From Deltaproteobacteria bacterium (GTDB taxonomy: Bacteria > Desulfobacterota > Desulfobulbia > Desulfobulbales > Desulfurivibrionaceae): 64,000 nt of DNA. Below the pieces are notes generated by a model, which was not told where the DNA came from, ran no database searches, and saw only the letters and a program-made list of their open reading frames with translations. The stretch covers positions 23,621-87,620 of the forward strand of contig JAJZRO010000011.1 of assembly GCA_021802645.1 (NCBI GenBank), written 5' to 3'. The stretch's first letter is position 1; every line of letters starts with the position of its first letter. Of this stretch, positions 8,819 to 20,798 are shown one piece after another. The position numbers were made by a program, and so were the translations under genes.

Positions 8819-10422
8819 GGCGCGGGCAGGGTGTTGCGGGCCTTGTCGTAGAGGGCGAGGTACTGGTGCAGTACCGCGTCCCAGGTGTAGTGCTCATAAA
8901 TATGCTGGACCGCGGCCTGCTGCATGTCAAGAATCTTTTCCGGCCTGGTCCGAAATACCCGGAGCGCCTTCTGCATGGTGCCCATCAGGGCAGCGGACTT
9001 GTGTTCCTGGTAGGCAAAGCCGGTCACCCCGTCCTTGACCTTGACCAACCCACCTACGTGGTGGACCACCGGCAGGTTGCCGAAGAGTTGGGCGATGTAG
9101 TCGGTCAGCCCGCAGGGCTCGTACTGGGAGGGGACCAGGAAGAAGTCGCCGGCTGCGTAGATGAGGTTGGCGGCTTTGGCCTCGTAGCCCTGGAGCACGC
9201 AGACCCGGCCCTGGTGGGCCTCCTGGCCCGCCAGGGCGGCGAGCGCCCCTTCGAGGTCGCGGCTGCCGGTGCCGAGGATCACCACCTGGAAGTTCTGGTC
9301 GAGCGGCAGCAGGGTTTCGAGCGCGCCTAAGAGCTTGTCCATCCCCTTCTGGGTGGTGAGGCGGCCGATGCAGGTAAAGAGCGGCTGGTCGAGGTCGTCG
9401 GTCAGCGTACCGATCTGGCGGAGGGAGGCAAAGTCGTGCTGCCTGAGCCTTTTCACCAACTCCGCCCGGCACTTCCGTTTGCCGGCCAGGTCGCGTTTGC
9501 GCGGGGAAAAGGCGGCGGGTAGCCCCAGGGGTTTGGGATTCTCTGGGTTGAAGTCCGCCGGATTGATGCCGTTGGTGATGCCGGAAAGCTCCACCCCGCG
9601 CGCCAGCAGCCGGTGGCCGAGCATGCCGGTCAGCGCGTCGGCGTCGGTCTCCCGCAGCTCGCGGGCGTAGTTCTCGCTCACCGCGTTGAGCGGCGCATAG
9701 GCGGAGGCCGCCAGCAACGGGTCGAAGCTCGCGTCGAGGACGTTGTCGTCGATTACCCGGCGGGGCAGCCCGGTGATGGCCTCGGCAAAGGGCAGGTCCC
9801 CCACCTCCTGGTGGTAGCCGATGCCGGCGTTGTGCACGGTGACCACCGCCGGGGTGGCGGCAAAGAAGTGGCGGTAGCCTTCGACCTCCCGGAGCATGGC
9901 GGCCAGGGCGGCGGCGTGGCCGTCGTGGCAGTGGATCACCTCCGGCTTTTCGCCCAGCCGCAGCATCAGGGCGAGAGCCGCCTTCTGCAGCAGGATGTTC
10001 ATGGCGAAGTAGTCGTAGTGGCCGGAGCCCTGGGCGTGGAAGGGGTTTTGCGCCTCGTCCTCGGCGGTGTAGGTGTAGACGCTCTTCTTTTCGAGATAGC
10101 GCTGGGCATCGAGCAGGTAGATGGTCAGCTCGCCGCCGTCGGTGGTGGTCTTGCCAAAGATCCGCACCAGTTCGCGCCGCTCCTCGGCGGCGTAGTTCAT
10201 CTCCACCTCGAAGGCGAGGCCCAGCGAGGCGAAGCCCGCGGCCTGCGGGTCCATGAAGCCGTAGAGGGGCAACACCACGCTGACCCGGTGGCCGGCCCGG
10301 ACCAAGGCTTCCGAGAGCTGGCGCACCACGTCCTTGACCCCGCCGGCCCCGGCGAGGCCATCGTATTCACGGGCGATCATCCAGATAGTGCGGCTGGCGG
10401 TGGTATCCTTTTTCTTCGCCAT
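8815..10422 (-). CDS. glgA: Glycogen/starch synthase (GT5)
   Basis: The 535-residue protein has the GT5 plus GT1 layout of ADP-glucose glycogen synthases. The C-terminal nucleotide-sugar site is clear (GRLTTQKGMDKLL near 343, and SQYEPCGLTDYIAQLFG near 440). The usual N-terminal KTGGL-type loop reads AGAGGVKDV (25-33), so the Lys is not at its standard place, although this stretch is otherwise aligned. It elongates alpha-1,4-glucan. The next gene overlaps its stop. The ATG at 10422 gives a family-like N-terminus. Confidence 0.9.
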   Translation of the reverse strand: MAKKKDTTASRTIWMIAREYDGLAGAGGVKDVVRQLSEALVRAGHRVSVVLPLYGFMDPQAAGFASLGLAFEVEMNYAAEERRELVRIFGKTTTDGGELTIYLLDAQRYLEKKSVYTYTAEDEAQNPFHAQGSGHYDYFAMNILLQKAALALMLRLGEKPEVIHCHDGHAAALAAMLREVEGYRHFFAATPAVVTVHNAGIGYHQEVGDLPFAEAITGLPRRVIDDNVLDASFDPLLAASAYAPLNAVSENYARELRETDADALTGMLGHRLLARGVELSGITNGINPADFNPENPKPLGLPAAFSPRKRDLAGKRKCRAELVKRLRQHDFASLRQIGTLTDDLDQPLFTCIGRLTTQKGMDKLLGALETLLPLDQNFQVVILGTGSRDLEGALAALAGQEAHQGRVCVLQGYEAKAANLIYAAGDFFLVPSQYEPCGLTDYIAQLFGNLPVVHHVGGLVKVKDGVTGFAYQEHKSAALMGTMQKALRVFRTRPEKILDMQQAAVQHIYEHYTWDAVLHQYLALYDKARNTLPAP

Positions 10423-10445
10423 GGGATCCTCGTCAGTCCGCTGGG

Positions 10446-11501
10446 TCAGGCGATGGTCTTCTGCCGGAGCAGATGGTCAATGAGGGTCAGCGCCACCATG
10501 GCCTCGCAGACCGGGAGGATGCGCGGGATCGCCGAGATGTCGTGGCGGCCGCCGATCCTGATGCTGGTCGGCTGGTTGTCCAGGTTCACGGTCTGCTGCT
10601 CCTTGGCAATGGAGGGGATCGGTTTCACCGCCACCCTGGCGACGATGGCGTCGCCGTTGGAGATGCCCGCGAGGATGCCGCCCGCGTTGTTGGAGACAAA
10701 ACCCTCTGGGGTAAGCGGGTCGTTGTTCTCCGAGCCGAGCATGGCGGCAGCCCCAAAGCCGGCGCCGATCTCCACCCCCTTCACGGCGCCGATGGACATC
10801 AACGCGCCGGCCAGCTCGGCATCCAATTTGTCGAAGACCGGCTCGCCTAAGCCGGCCGGGCAGCCGGTGGCGAGAATCTCGACGATGCCGCCCAGGGTGT
10901 CGCCCTGCTGGCGGACCTCTTCGATGCGGCTGACCATCCGAGCAGCGGCCGCGGCATCCGGGCAACCAAGGAGGTTGTTGGTGATCTCGTGCAAATCGCG
11001 CCGACTGGCGCTGATGCCACCCAGGGCCACGGTATAGGCGATGACGCTGATGCCGTGGTGGGCCAGGAGCTTCTTGGCAATCGCGCCGGCCGCCACCCGC
11101 GCTGCGGTTTCCCGGGCCGAGGCGCGGCCGCCGCCGCGGTGGTCGCGGATGCCATACTTTTTGAGGTAGGAGATATCGCCATGGCCGGGGCGGAAGATCT
11201 CCCTCAGGTTGTCGTAGGACTTGCTGTGCGCATCCTTGTTCATGATGGCGAGGCAGATGGGGGTGCCGGTGGTGCGGCCCTCGAAGAGGCCGGAGAGGAT
11301 CTCGACCCGGTCCGGCTCCTTGCGGGGGCTGGCGGTAGGTCCCCCGGTGCCGGGCCGGCGGCGGTCCAGTTCCGCCTGGATATCCTCCGGCGAGAGGGAG
11401 AAGCCAGGGGGGCAGCCGTCCACCACGGCGCCGATGCCGGTGCCGTGCGACTCGCCCCAGGTGGTGACCTGAAAGACCTTGCCAAAGGTATTGCCTGCCA
11501 T
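10446..11501 (-). CDS. aroC: Chorismate synthase
   Basis: The 351-residue enzyme makes chorismate from EPSP with reduced FMN, the last step of the shikimate pathway. The N-terminus [20 protein letters not shown], the RRRPGTGG segment (near 45) and the [18 protein letters not shown] region are diagnostic. The start at 11501 is chosen because this is the conserved family start and an AGGA site lies 9 bases upstream; an open frame continues further upstream but is not homologous. It follows aroK by 14 bases, so the two form an aromatic amino acid operon. Confidence 0.97.
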   Translation of the reverse strand: MAGNTFGKVFQVTTWGESHGTGIGAVVDGCPPGFSLSPEDIQAELDRRRPGTGGPTASPRKEPDRVEILSGLFEGRTTGTPICLAIMNKDAHSKSYDNLREIFRPGHGDISYLKKYGIRDHRGGGRASARETAARVAAGAIAKKLLAHHGISVIAYTVALGGISASRRDLHEITNNLLGCPDAAAAARMVSRIEEVRQQGDTLGGIVEILATGCPAGLGEPVFDKLDAELAGALMSIGAVKGVEIGAGFGAAAMLGSENNDPLTPEGFVSNNAGGILAGISNGDAIVARVAVKPIPSIAKEQQTVNLDNQPTSIRIGGRHDISAIPRILPVCEAMVALTLIDHLLRQKTIA

Positions 11502-11515
11502 AAATGGTGTCCTGT

Positions 11516-12061
11516 TCAGTCTGCGGTTGATTGGCGGTAGGCGGCGACAAGCTGCTCCACCACCGTCTCCACCGGGGTGGCGGTGGTATCGACGACGCAA
11601 TTGGCGCTGGCCCGATAGAGCGGTTCGCGCTCGGCCAGGACCGGCGCGATCTCCGCTTCCACCGCCTGACCGGTGAGCGAGGGGCGCTGGCTCATGGTCA
11701 GCGGGTCGCTTGCCAGGCGGGCGGCGATGGTGGCGAGGTCGGCGGTGAGCCAGACCACCAGATGGTTTGCCTTGAGCTGCGGCCACAGGGCCTGGTGCAG
11801 CACCGCCCCGCCGCCGGTGGCGATCACCAAGGCCTCCTCACGGTCGGCCAACTCGGCCAGCAGCGCCTGCTCTTGGCGACGAAACGCCTCCCACCCTCCG
11901 GCCGCCACCAGGGCGCTGATCGGCTGACCAGCCCGCTGCTCGATCTCCTGGTCCATGTCGAGGAAGGGCAGTTCCAGCCGCGCGGCCAGGGCGCGGCCGA
12001 TGCTGCTCTTGCCGGTGGCCCGGTAGCCGATCAGGAAAATTTTACGCGCTGTCGTCATCAT
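11516..12061 (-). CDS. aroK: Shikimate kinase
   Basis: The 181-residue kinase phosphorylates shikimate with ATP. The Walker A is GYRATGKSS (12-20), the DMDQEIE segment (35-41) supplies the Mg/shikimate Asp, and GGGA (near 83) is the substrate loop. It is slightly unusual in having Arg-Ala at the second and third P-loop places where many homologues have Met/Pro-Gly. aroC follows 14 bases later. Two adjacent ATG codons are possible starts (12061 or 12058). Confidence 0.95.
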   Translation of the reverse strand: MMTTARKIFLIGYRATGKSSIGRALAARLELPFLDMDQEIEQRAGQPISALVAAGGWEAFRRQEQALLAELADREEALVIATGGGAVLHQALWPQLKANHLVVWLTADLATIAARLASDPLTMSQRPSLTGQAVEAEIAPVLAEREPLYRASANCVVDTTATPVETVVEQLVAAYRQSTAD

Positions 12062-12184
12062 ATCAGAAAATGTAGGTGACCCCGCGGAGAAGTGTCAAGC
12101 GATCCCGCCCGAACGGCGCCCCAGCGGGAAACCGCCTAAAGCTACCATATAACCATCGAAAATCACAAGAAATGGAATAGATTT

Positions 12185-12991
12185 TTACGCTGGCGGCCCG
12201 CTGGCCAGGGTGAGATCGCCGGAGAGGACCTCATGGACCAGACCGTGGTCGTCGCGGATGTGCAGCCGGCCCTCGGTGTCCGGCCCCAGGGAGATGCCGG
12301 TCACCACCGCCTGCTGCGGGGTGAGCCAGGCAAGGCGCTGACCCACAAGGCCGTCATGCTGCCGCCATTCGGCGAGAATGCCGGTGAACTCGCCGGCCTC
12401 CATCCGCGCGATAACCGCATCCACCTCGCGGATCAAGGCGGTCAGCAGCGGACCCCGCGGGAACTTCCGGCCGCCGGCCGCCGCCAGGGAGGTGGCCTTG
12501 TCCTGGAGCGCAGCGGGCAAGGCCGCCAGCGGGGTGTTGACATTGAGGCCGAGGCCGAGCACCACCAGGGGCGGCCCCTCGGCCAGCAGGCTGCCGGTCT
12601 CGGTAAGGATGCCGCCGCACTTCTTGCCGTACAGCAGCAGGTCGTTGGGCCACTTGAGCCGCACCGGCGCGGCGGTGATCGCGATCACCGCCCGGCAGAG
12701 CGCCACCCCGGCAGCCAGGGTGATCTTGGGCAGGTCGGCCAAGGCCAACCGCGGCCGCAGGAGGAGGGAGACATAGAGGCCGCAGCCTGGGGGCGAGAGC
12801 CACTGGCGGGCAAGCCTCCCCCGGCCGGCGGACTGGCTCTCGGCCACCACCAGGGTGCCGGCCGGAGCGCCTTCTGTTGCCAAGGCCATGGCCACGGTAT
12901 TGGTGGAACCGGTTGCCTCTAGAAAATGCACAGGATGACCGGCAAGCTGGCCTGTTTCCCGCATCGCCTGCCAGAGCGGGTCGTGCGTCAT
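12185..12991 (-). CDS. birA: Biotin--[acetyl-CoA-carboxylase] ligase
   Basis: The 268-residue enzyme activates biotin to biotinyl-AMP and transfers it to carboxylase carrier lysines. The catalytic GRGRLARQW lies at 56-64 and KWPNDLLL at 113-120; there is no N-terminal helix-turn-helix, so it is a monofunctional ligase without the repressor role. I choose the ATG at 12991 because it overlaps the surE stop (ATGA) and gives a family-like start; an in-frame ATG at 13006 is the alternative. A C-terminal SH3-like domain is present. Confidence 0.95.
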   Translation of the reverse strand: MTHDPLWQAMRETGQLAGHPVHFLEATGSTNTVAMALATEGAPAGTLVVAESQSAGRGRLARQWLSPPGCGLYVSLLLRPRLALADLPKITLAAGVALCRAVIAITAAPVRLKWPNDLLLYGKKCGGILTETGSLLAEGPPLVVLGLGLNVNTPLAALPAALQDKATSLAAAGGRKFPRGPLLTALIREVDAVIARMEAGEFTGILAEWRQHDGLVGQRLAWLTPQQAVVTGISLGPDTEGRLHIRDDHGLVHEVLSGDLTLASGPPA

Positions 12992-13755
12992 GACGTGAGC
13001 GGCCACTCGGACCGGAGGCGGGCCAGGGCCTCGTGGTTGGTGAGGTCGATGTGGAGCGGGGTCACCGAGATGGCGCCGGCCAGCACCGCCTGGGCATCGG
13101 TATCCGGCCCCTCGTCCAAGTAAGGGGTGCCGCCGCCGATCCAGTAATGCCGATTACCCCATGGGTCGAAGGTCTCCTTGATGGCGTCATCGTACAACCG
13201 CCGGCCCTGGCGGGTAAAACGGCCGCCCCGCAGTTCCGCCACCGGCAGGTCCGGCACGTTGACATTGAAGAGGGTGTCCTTAGGGAGCCCCTTGGTGAGG
13301 ATGGTGGTGGCGAGCTGGGCGGCGAAGCGGGCGGCCGCCTCGAAGCGGACGGTGCCGTTCGGCGCCACCAGGGAGATCGCGAACGACGGCACCCCCAGCA
13401 GGGTGCCCTCCTTGGCCGCCGCCACGGTGCCGGAGTAGTTGATGTCGTCGCCGAGGTTGGGGCCGGGGTTGATGCCGGAGACCACCAGGTCGGGCTTCTG
13501 GGGCAGCACCTTCTTGATGCCGATGGTGACGCAGTCCGTGGGCGTGCCGTCGATGGCATAGGCCTCCGGACTGAGCTGCCGCACCCGCAGCGGCCGCTTC
13601 ATGGTGAGCGAATGGCTGGAGGCGCTGGCATCCTGCTCGGGCGCGATCATCACCGCCTGGCCGATGGCCTGCATGGCGGCAAAGAGCGCGACGATCCCTG
13701 GCGCCTGCACGCCGTCGTCGTTGGTGACCAGGATGAGGGGTTTGTGGTCGAGCAT
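12988..13755 (-). CDS. surE: 5'/3'-nucleotidase SurE
   Basis: The 255-residue protein is the SurE survival nucleotidase, which removes phosphate from nucleoside monophosphates and helps stationary-phase survival. The metal-binding TNDDGVQAPG (11-20) and the SGINPGPNLGDDINYSGTV segment split over residues 89-107 are intact. birA starts within its stop codon, so both are co-translated. A divergent promoter region of about 117 bases separates it from the tautomerase gene. Confidence 0.96.
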   Translation of the reverse strand: MLDHKPLILVTNDDGVQAPGIVALFAAMQAIGQAVMIAPEQDASASSHSLTMKRPLRVRQLSPEAYAIDGTPTDCVTIGIKKVLPQKPDLVVSGINPGPNLGDDINYSGTVAAAKEGTLLGVPSFAISLVAPNGTVRFEAAARFAAQLATTILTKGLPKDTLFNVNVPDLPVAELRGGRFTRQGRRLYDDAIKETFDPWGNRHYWIGGGTPYLDEGPDTDAQAVLAGAISVTPLHIDLTNHEALARLRSEWPLTS

Positions 13756-13841
13756 AGCCCCACTCTATTCCAAATCCGGCAAAAGCGGGAGGGGTTTCCG
13801 CCCCTGGCCGCCCTTCTTTTTTGGCGGCCTTTGCGCTATAG

Positions 13842-16100
<2,259 letters not shown>

Positions 16101-16117
16101 CCAGGGAGGAAGGCCGC

Positions 16118-16396
16118 ATGGCAACGCAACGGGTGCGGGTGCAGATCGAGGGATTGGTGCAGGGTGTCTATTTCCGCGCCCACACCGAGGAGGAGGCCGT
16201 CCGGCTTGGGCTTTCCGGCTGGGTCCGTAATCGGCCCGACGGCGGGGTGGAAGCGGTGTTTGAGGGAGAAGCGGCGGCGGTGGAGCGGATGCTCGCCTGG
16301 TGCCATCGCGGCTCGCCCCGTGCCCTGGTGCGCCGGGTCACGGTGCAGGCCGAAACACCGCAAGGGGGGGCCACCGGCTTTTCGATCCGTTATTGA
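16118..16396 (+). CDS. acyP: Acylphosphatase
   Basis: The 92-residue enzyme hydrolyses acyl phosphates. The catalytic R20 (GLVQGVYFRAHT) and N38 (GWVRN) are both present, and the ferredoxin-like alpha/beta length is normal. It follows ligA by 17 bases with an AGGGAGGAAGG site before the ATG at 16118, so it is probably on the same transcript. Confidence 0.95.
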   Translation: MATQRVRVQIEGLVQGVYFRAHTEEEAVRLGLSGWVRNRPDGGVEAVFEGEAAAVERMLAWCHRGSPRALVRRVTVQAETPQGGATGFSIRY

Positions 16397-16463
16397 CAGC
16401 ACGCGCCTGGTCGCGTAAAGTACCTGCCGCTCTTTTAACCAGGATGCACGAGGAATCGGGTAG

Positions 16464-16730
16464 ATGGAACTGAGGCGAGAAAACGAGCGGCGGCAAGCCC
16501 CCCGGAAGAATGTCATGCGGATCAAGTGCCCGCGTTGCGGCAATGATAGCGATTTCCTCGAGGTGGCCGACGGGGTGGTCCTCACCACCCGGTATGTCCA
16601 GAACGAGGATGGCAGCTTTTCCCAGGAAGGGGACGAGTCCCAGATCCTGGGGGAGATCAAGTTCTACTGCGGCGAGTGCAACGCCGACCTCACCGAGTTT
16701 CACCAGCGTTTTCTGGAGATGCTCTTCTAG
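16464..16730 (+). CDS. Zinc-ribbon protein, function unknown
   Basis: The 88-residue protein has two CxxC pairs (CPRCG at about 22-26 and CGECN at about 69-73) that should bind one zinc, with a basic leader of about 17 residues. Homologues are conserved uncharacterised proteins of Desulfobacterota. The leader (ELRRENERRQAPRKNV) may be genuine; the alternative start is the Met at 16515, directly before the first zinc pair. A strong bidirectional terminator follows. Confidence 0.8.
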   Translation: MELRRENERRQAPRKNVMRIKCPRCGNDSDFLEVADGVVLTTRYVQNEDGSFSQEGDESQILGEIKFYCGECNADLTEFHQRFLEMLF

Positions 16731-16766
16731 TGCTCCCCACGCGACATCCGACCTGCGACAAGGCAT

Positions 16767-16804
16767 AAAAAAAAGGAAGAAGGGCGAACCCTTCTTCCTT
16801 TTTT
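16767..16804. terminator. Bidirectional terminator, zinc-ribbon gene / dsrC
   Basis: GGAAGAAGGG (16775-16784) pairs with CCCTTCTTCC (16789-16798), flanked by A8 on the left and T6 on the right, between two converging genes. It can end both transcripts. Confidence 0.92.
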
Positions 16805-16839
16805 ATTTCATGGACTAAGCCAGATGGTGCGGGAGACGA

Positions 16840-17160
16840 TCACACGCAACCGGTCGGCTTCGGCAGGCCCGCCATCTTGCAGGCGCCCTTGCCCGGGCCG
16901 GACGGGAACAGCTCATAGATGCGCTTCAGCGGGAAGCCGGTGGTCTTGGAAAGGATACGAACCATCGGAGCGATACCGTTCTTCTTGTAGTACTCCTGCA
17001 GTGCGTCGATGACCTTGCGATGCTCGTCGGTCAAGGTGTCGATACCCTCGACGCCCTTTACGTAGTCAACCCACTCCTCGCTCCACTCTTCCATGCCACG
17101 GGTCAGGAAGCCGTCCTCGTCAACGTTGAAGACCTTCCCCTTGTGCTCCAGAGTCGCCAT
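16840..17160 (-). CDS. dsrC: DsrC/TusE family sulfur relay protein
   Basis: The 106-residue protein is a true DsrC: the flexible C-terminal arm carries C94 and the penultimate C105 with ten residues between them (GACKMAGLPKPTGCV), the pair that forms the trisulfide with DsrAB-bound sulfite-derived sulfur. This indicates dissimilatory sulfur metabolism (sulfate/sulfite reduction or its reversal). As usual for dsrC it stands alone, away from dsrAB. GGAGGAAG precedes the ATG, and an AT-rich leader with CTTAAT/ATTAAG inverted repeat (17208-17225) lies upstream. Confidence 0.97.
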   Translation of the reverse strand: MATLEHKGKVFNVDEDGFLTRGMEEWSEEWVDYVKGVEGIDTLTDEHRKVIDALQEYYKKNGIAPMVRILSKTTGFPLKRIYELFPSGPGKGACKMAGLPKPTGCV

Positions 17161-17427
17161 GTTACTTCCTCCATTGAATAAAAGGTTAATCTATATGGAA
17201 ACAGACACTTAATCACCTAATTAAGATGCCACTACTTACTATGTCCTCTCCCCTTTGTCAAGCCGCCCGCCGCCTTTTTTTGGCGGCGAAAGTAACTCGC
17301 TGGATTCATGATGCTTTTGGCCATGGCCTGGCTGAATCGGCGTTCAGAAAAATGCATTTTTGTCGTGAGGGATAAACCAAAAAAGCGTCAGGCTACCCGG
17401 TGCTCCGGTCTCTGGCGGGGCACGAAT

Positions 17428-18105
17428 TCACGCCACCAGCGCCTGGAGGCGGGCAAAGACATCCGGGGCAAAGCCCTTTTCCTTGGCAAACTCGCCATCG
17501 AGCGGCGACTGGGGGTTGAAATTCTGGAGCTTGAGGGGGGAGCCGGCCAGGGTGTCGCGCCAGGCGCGGATATCCGCCTCGGTGTGCAGCCGCGGCAGCA
17601 CGGTCATGCGGAATTGGTGCGGCAGGCCGCTCGACTTGATGCACTCGATGCTCTGGCGGATGGCGGCGAGATCGACACCGACCCCGGTGCAGGTGTCGTA
17701 TTTGGCCTGATCGAGCGGCGCCTTGACGTCCATGGCGACCATGGCGACGAGTCCCTCGGCCAGGAGCTGTTCAAGCACCGCGGGCCGGGTGCCGTTGGTG
17801 TCGAGCTTGACCGGCACCCCCGCGGCCTTGAAGGTGCGTAACAGTTCGGCCAGATCCGGGGCCAGGGTCGGCTCGCCGCCGGTAACGCAGACCCCGCCCA
17901 GCCATGGCCGCATCTCGCCCAGTCGCTTCAGAACGTGGTCGAGCGGGATGGTCGCGAAGGACTGCGGCGCCAACACCAAGGGATGATTGTGGCAGAAGGG
18001 GCAGCGGAAGTTGCAGCCGCCCAAAAAAACCACCGAGCAGAGGCACCCTGGCCAATCGATAAAGGAGGTCTCGAGAAATCCCTTGATCGCAGGCATGGCG
18101 CTCAT
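17428..18105 (-). CDS. nrdG: Anaerobic ribonucleotide reductase activating protein
   Basis: The 225-residue radical-SAM protein installs the glycyl radical on NrdD. The CxxxCxxC cluster is C31-C35-C38 (GGCNFRCPFCHN), and VTGGEPTL near 90 is the SAM-binding GGE motif. The WPG and FLGGCNFRCP surroundings are those of the longer NrdG/PflA-like activases found with class III reductases in anaerobes. It lies downstream of the glutaredoxin-like gene and nrdD on the same strand. The Met at 18096 is an alternative start. Confidence 0.93.
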   Translation of the reverse strand: MSAMPAIKGFLETSFIDWPGCLCSVVFLGGCNFRCPFCHNHPLVLAPQSFATIPLDHVLKRLGEMRPWLGGVCVTGGEPTLAPDLAELLRTFKAAGVPVKLDTNGTRPAVLEQLLAEGLVAMVAMDVKAPLDQAKYDTCTGVGVDLAAIRQSIECIKSSGLPHQFRMTVLPRLHTEADIRAWRDTLAGSPLKLQNFNPQSPLDGEFAKEKGFAPDVFARLQALVA

Positions 18106-18195
18106 AAACGTAGGGGGCGGGGAGTGAGGGGCAGGAGGAGGGCTGATCCGATACCGTGACTACCCCTCATGAAGACTCCCCGCCGCGAAGAAGGA

Positions 18196-18507
18196 CTACA
18201 GCGCGCAACTGCCCGATTCGCAGGCAGCCCGGGTGGCGGACGCCTGCATGGTCACGCCGCGTTCCTGCGCCCGCTCCGTGAGATGGCGCTCGATGCGGCT
18301 GAACTCATCCACCGAGGAGGAATCGTCCAACACCAGGAGCGGCAACCGTTTGCGGGCCGTTTCCACCAGGCGGTGCCAGGCCAGATGGGCCAGGGCGCCG
18401 GCGTCGTGGTTGTTGAGCACCTCGATCTTGACGTCCATGGCCTGAAGGTCGAACTGTTTCTTGATCTGCTCGCAGAGTACGCAATCATCTTTGGTAAAGA
18501 GTGTCAT
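18196..18507 (-). CDS. Glutaredoxin/thioredoxin-like protein of the nrd locus
   Basis: The 103-residue protein has a CxxC active site at C9-C12 (TKDDCVLCEQIK) and a thioredoxin-like beta-alpha-beta start. A second Cys pair lies at the C-terminus (AACESGSCAL). Placed between nrdD and nrdG it may serve as reductant or helper of the anaerobic reductase, but class III enzymes usually use formate, so another redox role is possible. AGGGGACAGCT precedes the ATG. Confidence 0.85.
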   Translation of the reverse strand: MTLFTKDDCVLCEQIKKQFDLQAMDVKIEVLNNHDAGALAHLAWHRLVETARKRLPLLVLDDSSSVDEFSRIERHLTERAQERGVTMQASATRAACESGSCAL

Positions 18508-18596
18508 AGCTGTCCCCTTTTCTCGTGAATCCCCTCACCTGCCGGTGCGCGCGCGAGGCAACGAACCGGCAGGTGTGCGTCGTGTGACTGGAAGCC

Positions 18597-20726
18597 TTAT
18601 GCCTGGGCGAACTGCCGCTCGTTGCGGTAACGCTCCTTCAACTCGCCCAGCTTCCCCTTGTTCCAGCTCGAAATCTTGGTGAAATAGCCGGTGATGCGGG
18701 TGATGCCGTCCACCTTCTCGGAACCGCAGTGCGGACACTGCTCGCTCAACCCCCGGCTGGTCTTGCCGCACTCCAGGCAGGAGGTGAATTCCGGCGAGAA
18801 GGCGATCTGGTCGTTCTGGGTGTGGCGGAAGACGTTGATGATGAAGTTGGCGATCGCCTCCTTGTCCGGCTGCGCCTCGCCCAACCAGACGTGGGTGATG
18901 GCGCCCGCCTCGATCAGCGGATGGAAGAGCCCCTCGCGGTCCACCCGGGTGATGGGGTTCATGGTGGCGCCCACATGGTAGAGGGTGGAGTTGGTGTAGT
19001 AGACCTCGTTTTTGGCGAGGCTGCCCTGCACCATCTTGGTGGCCTGCTCCGGGTAGTGGGCGAGATCGAGCTTGGCAAAGCGGTAGGCGGTGGATTCGGC
19101 CGGCGTCTGCTCCAGCACGAACTTCATGCCCATGGACTCCGCCATCTTGTTGCAGACGATGTTCATGTGGGCAATGACCTTGAGGCCGAACTTCATCGCC
19201 TCGTCGGAGTCGTGCAGCTCCTGGCCGAGGTGGATCTTGACCAGCTCGTTCAGTCCCACCATGCCGATGAGGTAGGAACAGCGGTGGAGCCGCAGATAGG
19301 TCTGGCCGTCGAGGTCCATGGCCAAGAGCGACAGCGGGCCGTTCTGCCCCATGGAGAGCAGCTTCTCGATGAACTTCTTCTTCTGCTCGTGGGCCTTGGC
19401 CGCCAGTTGCATCTTCTCGGTGAGCAGGGTGAAGAGCTTGGTATCGTCGCCCTTGGCCTGGTAGCCGAGGCGCGGCAGGTTGACGGTGACGTTCTGCAGG
19501 GCCGAGTAGCGCATGCGCCACGGCTCCTTGGCATCCTCCAGGTCGCTGGCCTCCAGCTTGAAGGAGAGGCGGCAACACTCGGAGATCTTGGCGGTCTCGC
19601 CGCGGTCGAAGATGAAGTAGGTGTTGCCCTTGACCGAGGCGACCTCGCAGATGTGGTTGAGGAAGTCCATGTGGCCGTCGGTCTTGAAGAACTTCTCGGT
19701 GATGTGCACCAGCGGCTTCGGGAAGAAGAAAGGCCGGCCGGCGGCATCGCCCTCCTTGTACACCTCGAAGAGGGCCCAGGCAAAGCGCTGCGCCTGTTTT
19801 TCATACTCGCCGTAGGTCTTGCCGGTGTAAACCCCGCCCGGACCAATGGCCGGCACGGTCTCGAAGTGCTTGGGCACCTCCCAGTAGATGTTGATATCGG
19901 AGAAGATCGCCTGACCGCCACGGGCCACCGCCTGCTGGGAGAACTCGTAGATGAGCATCTGGGCCAGCTGCTTCACCCCGCGGTCGTCCAGCTCCTCGAG
20001 ATACGGGGCAAAGAAGAGGTTGATGGCGTCCCAGCCGATCGCGCCGGCAAAGTGGCTCTGCAGCGCCGCCGCAAATTTCACCATGTGGGCGAGCAGCACC
20101 TCGGCGTGCTTGGCCGGCTTGGCCATGGAGAGGGCGTGCGGCAGGTTCAGGCCGAACTTCTTGATGTACTCCAGCGACTGGCCCGAGCAGTACGGCCGAT
20201 CGATGAAGCCCAGGTCGTGGAGGTGGAGGTCGCCCAACAGATGGGCGTCGGCCACATCCGGGGTGAAGACATGGAGCAGGGCGTACTCCTTCTTGATCCC
20301 CTCGGCCAGGGTGAGGTTGGTCGCCTCCGGGCCGTGGGGCACGTTGGCGTTCTCCTTGTTGTGCTGGACCAGCAGCTGGTCCACGTCGTAGAGCGGCACA
20401 CCGAGACGGGTGTGCATACGCCGCGCCTCCTCAAGCCCCATCTCCAGGAGCTTGGCGTTGACCATCTCGCGGATGAGCGGGCCGGTCACGGTCTTGACCG
20501 TGCCGGTCTGGATGATTTTTTCGACCTCCTTGCTGATCTTCTCGGCGGTGTCCCGGTCGAGGAAGGTCTCGCGCAGGAGGGCATCGACGATGCGCTGGCG
20601 ATCCCAGCCCATCATATCCTCCTGCGACGTCCGAACGAACAGCGCCATATCGGTGGAATCCGCCTTGGCCACCTCTTTGGTGGTCATCTCCCGCGCCTCG
20701 GCTTTCAATGGCATGACGACTCCCAT
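18597..20726 (-). CDS. nrdD: Anaerobic (class III) ribonucleoside-triphosphate reductase
   Basis: The 709-residue enzyme reduces ribonucleotides to deoxyribonucleotides without oxygen. An N-terminal ATP-cone (about 25-120) gives allosteric control, the catalytic barrel follows, a CxxC-CxxC zinc site (CLECG ... CPHCG, about 642-667) precedes the glycyl-radical loop RITGYFT with G680. Several Met codons occur near the start (20726, 20711, 20684); MTTKEV at 20687 would also be acceptable. Two NrdR boxes lie upstream, so control by the NrdR repressor is very likely. The glutaredoxin-like gene and nrdG follow. Confidence 0.96.
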   Translation of the reverse strand: MGVVMPLKAEAREMTTKEVAKADSTDMALFVRTSQEDMMGWDRQRIVDALLRETFLDRDTAEKISKEVEKIIQTGTVKTVTGPLIREMVNAKLLEMGLEEARRMHTRLGVPLYDVDQLLVQHNKENANVPHGPEATNLTLAEGIKKEYALLHVFTPDVADAHLLGDLHLHDLGFIDRPYCSGQSLEYIKKFGLNLPHALSMAKPAKHAEVLLAHMVKFAAALQSHFAGAIGWDAINLFFAPYLEELDDRGVKQLAQMLIYEFSQQAVARGGQAIFSDINIYWEVPKHFETVPAIGPGGVYTGKTYGEYEKQAQRFAWALFEVYKEGDAAGRPFFFPKPLVHITEKFFKTDGHMDFLNHICEVASVKGNTYFIFDRGETAKISECCRLSFKLEASDLEDAKEPWRMRYSALQNVTVNLPRLGYQAKGDDTKLFTLLTEKMQLAAKAHEQKKKFIEKLLSMGQNGPLSLLAMDLDGQTYLRLHRCSYLIGMVGLNELVKIHLGQELHDSDEAMKFGLKVIAHMNIVCNKMAESMGMKFVLEQTPAESTAYRFAKLDLAHYPEQATKMVQGSLAKNEVYYTNSTLYHVGATMNPITRVDREGLFHPLIEAGAITHVWLGEAQPDKEAIANFIINVFRHTQNDQIAFSPEFTSCLECGKTSRGLSEQCPHCGSEKVDGITRITGYFTKISSWNKGKLGELKERYRNERQFAQA

Positions 20727-20798
20727 CCTCTGTTTCTCCTTATTCTCTCTCGTGTTAAAGAATTTAATGAACTGCCGAACCCCTATTTCTCGGCAACA

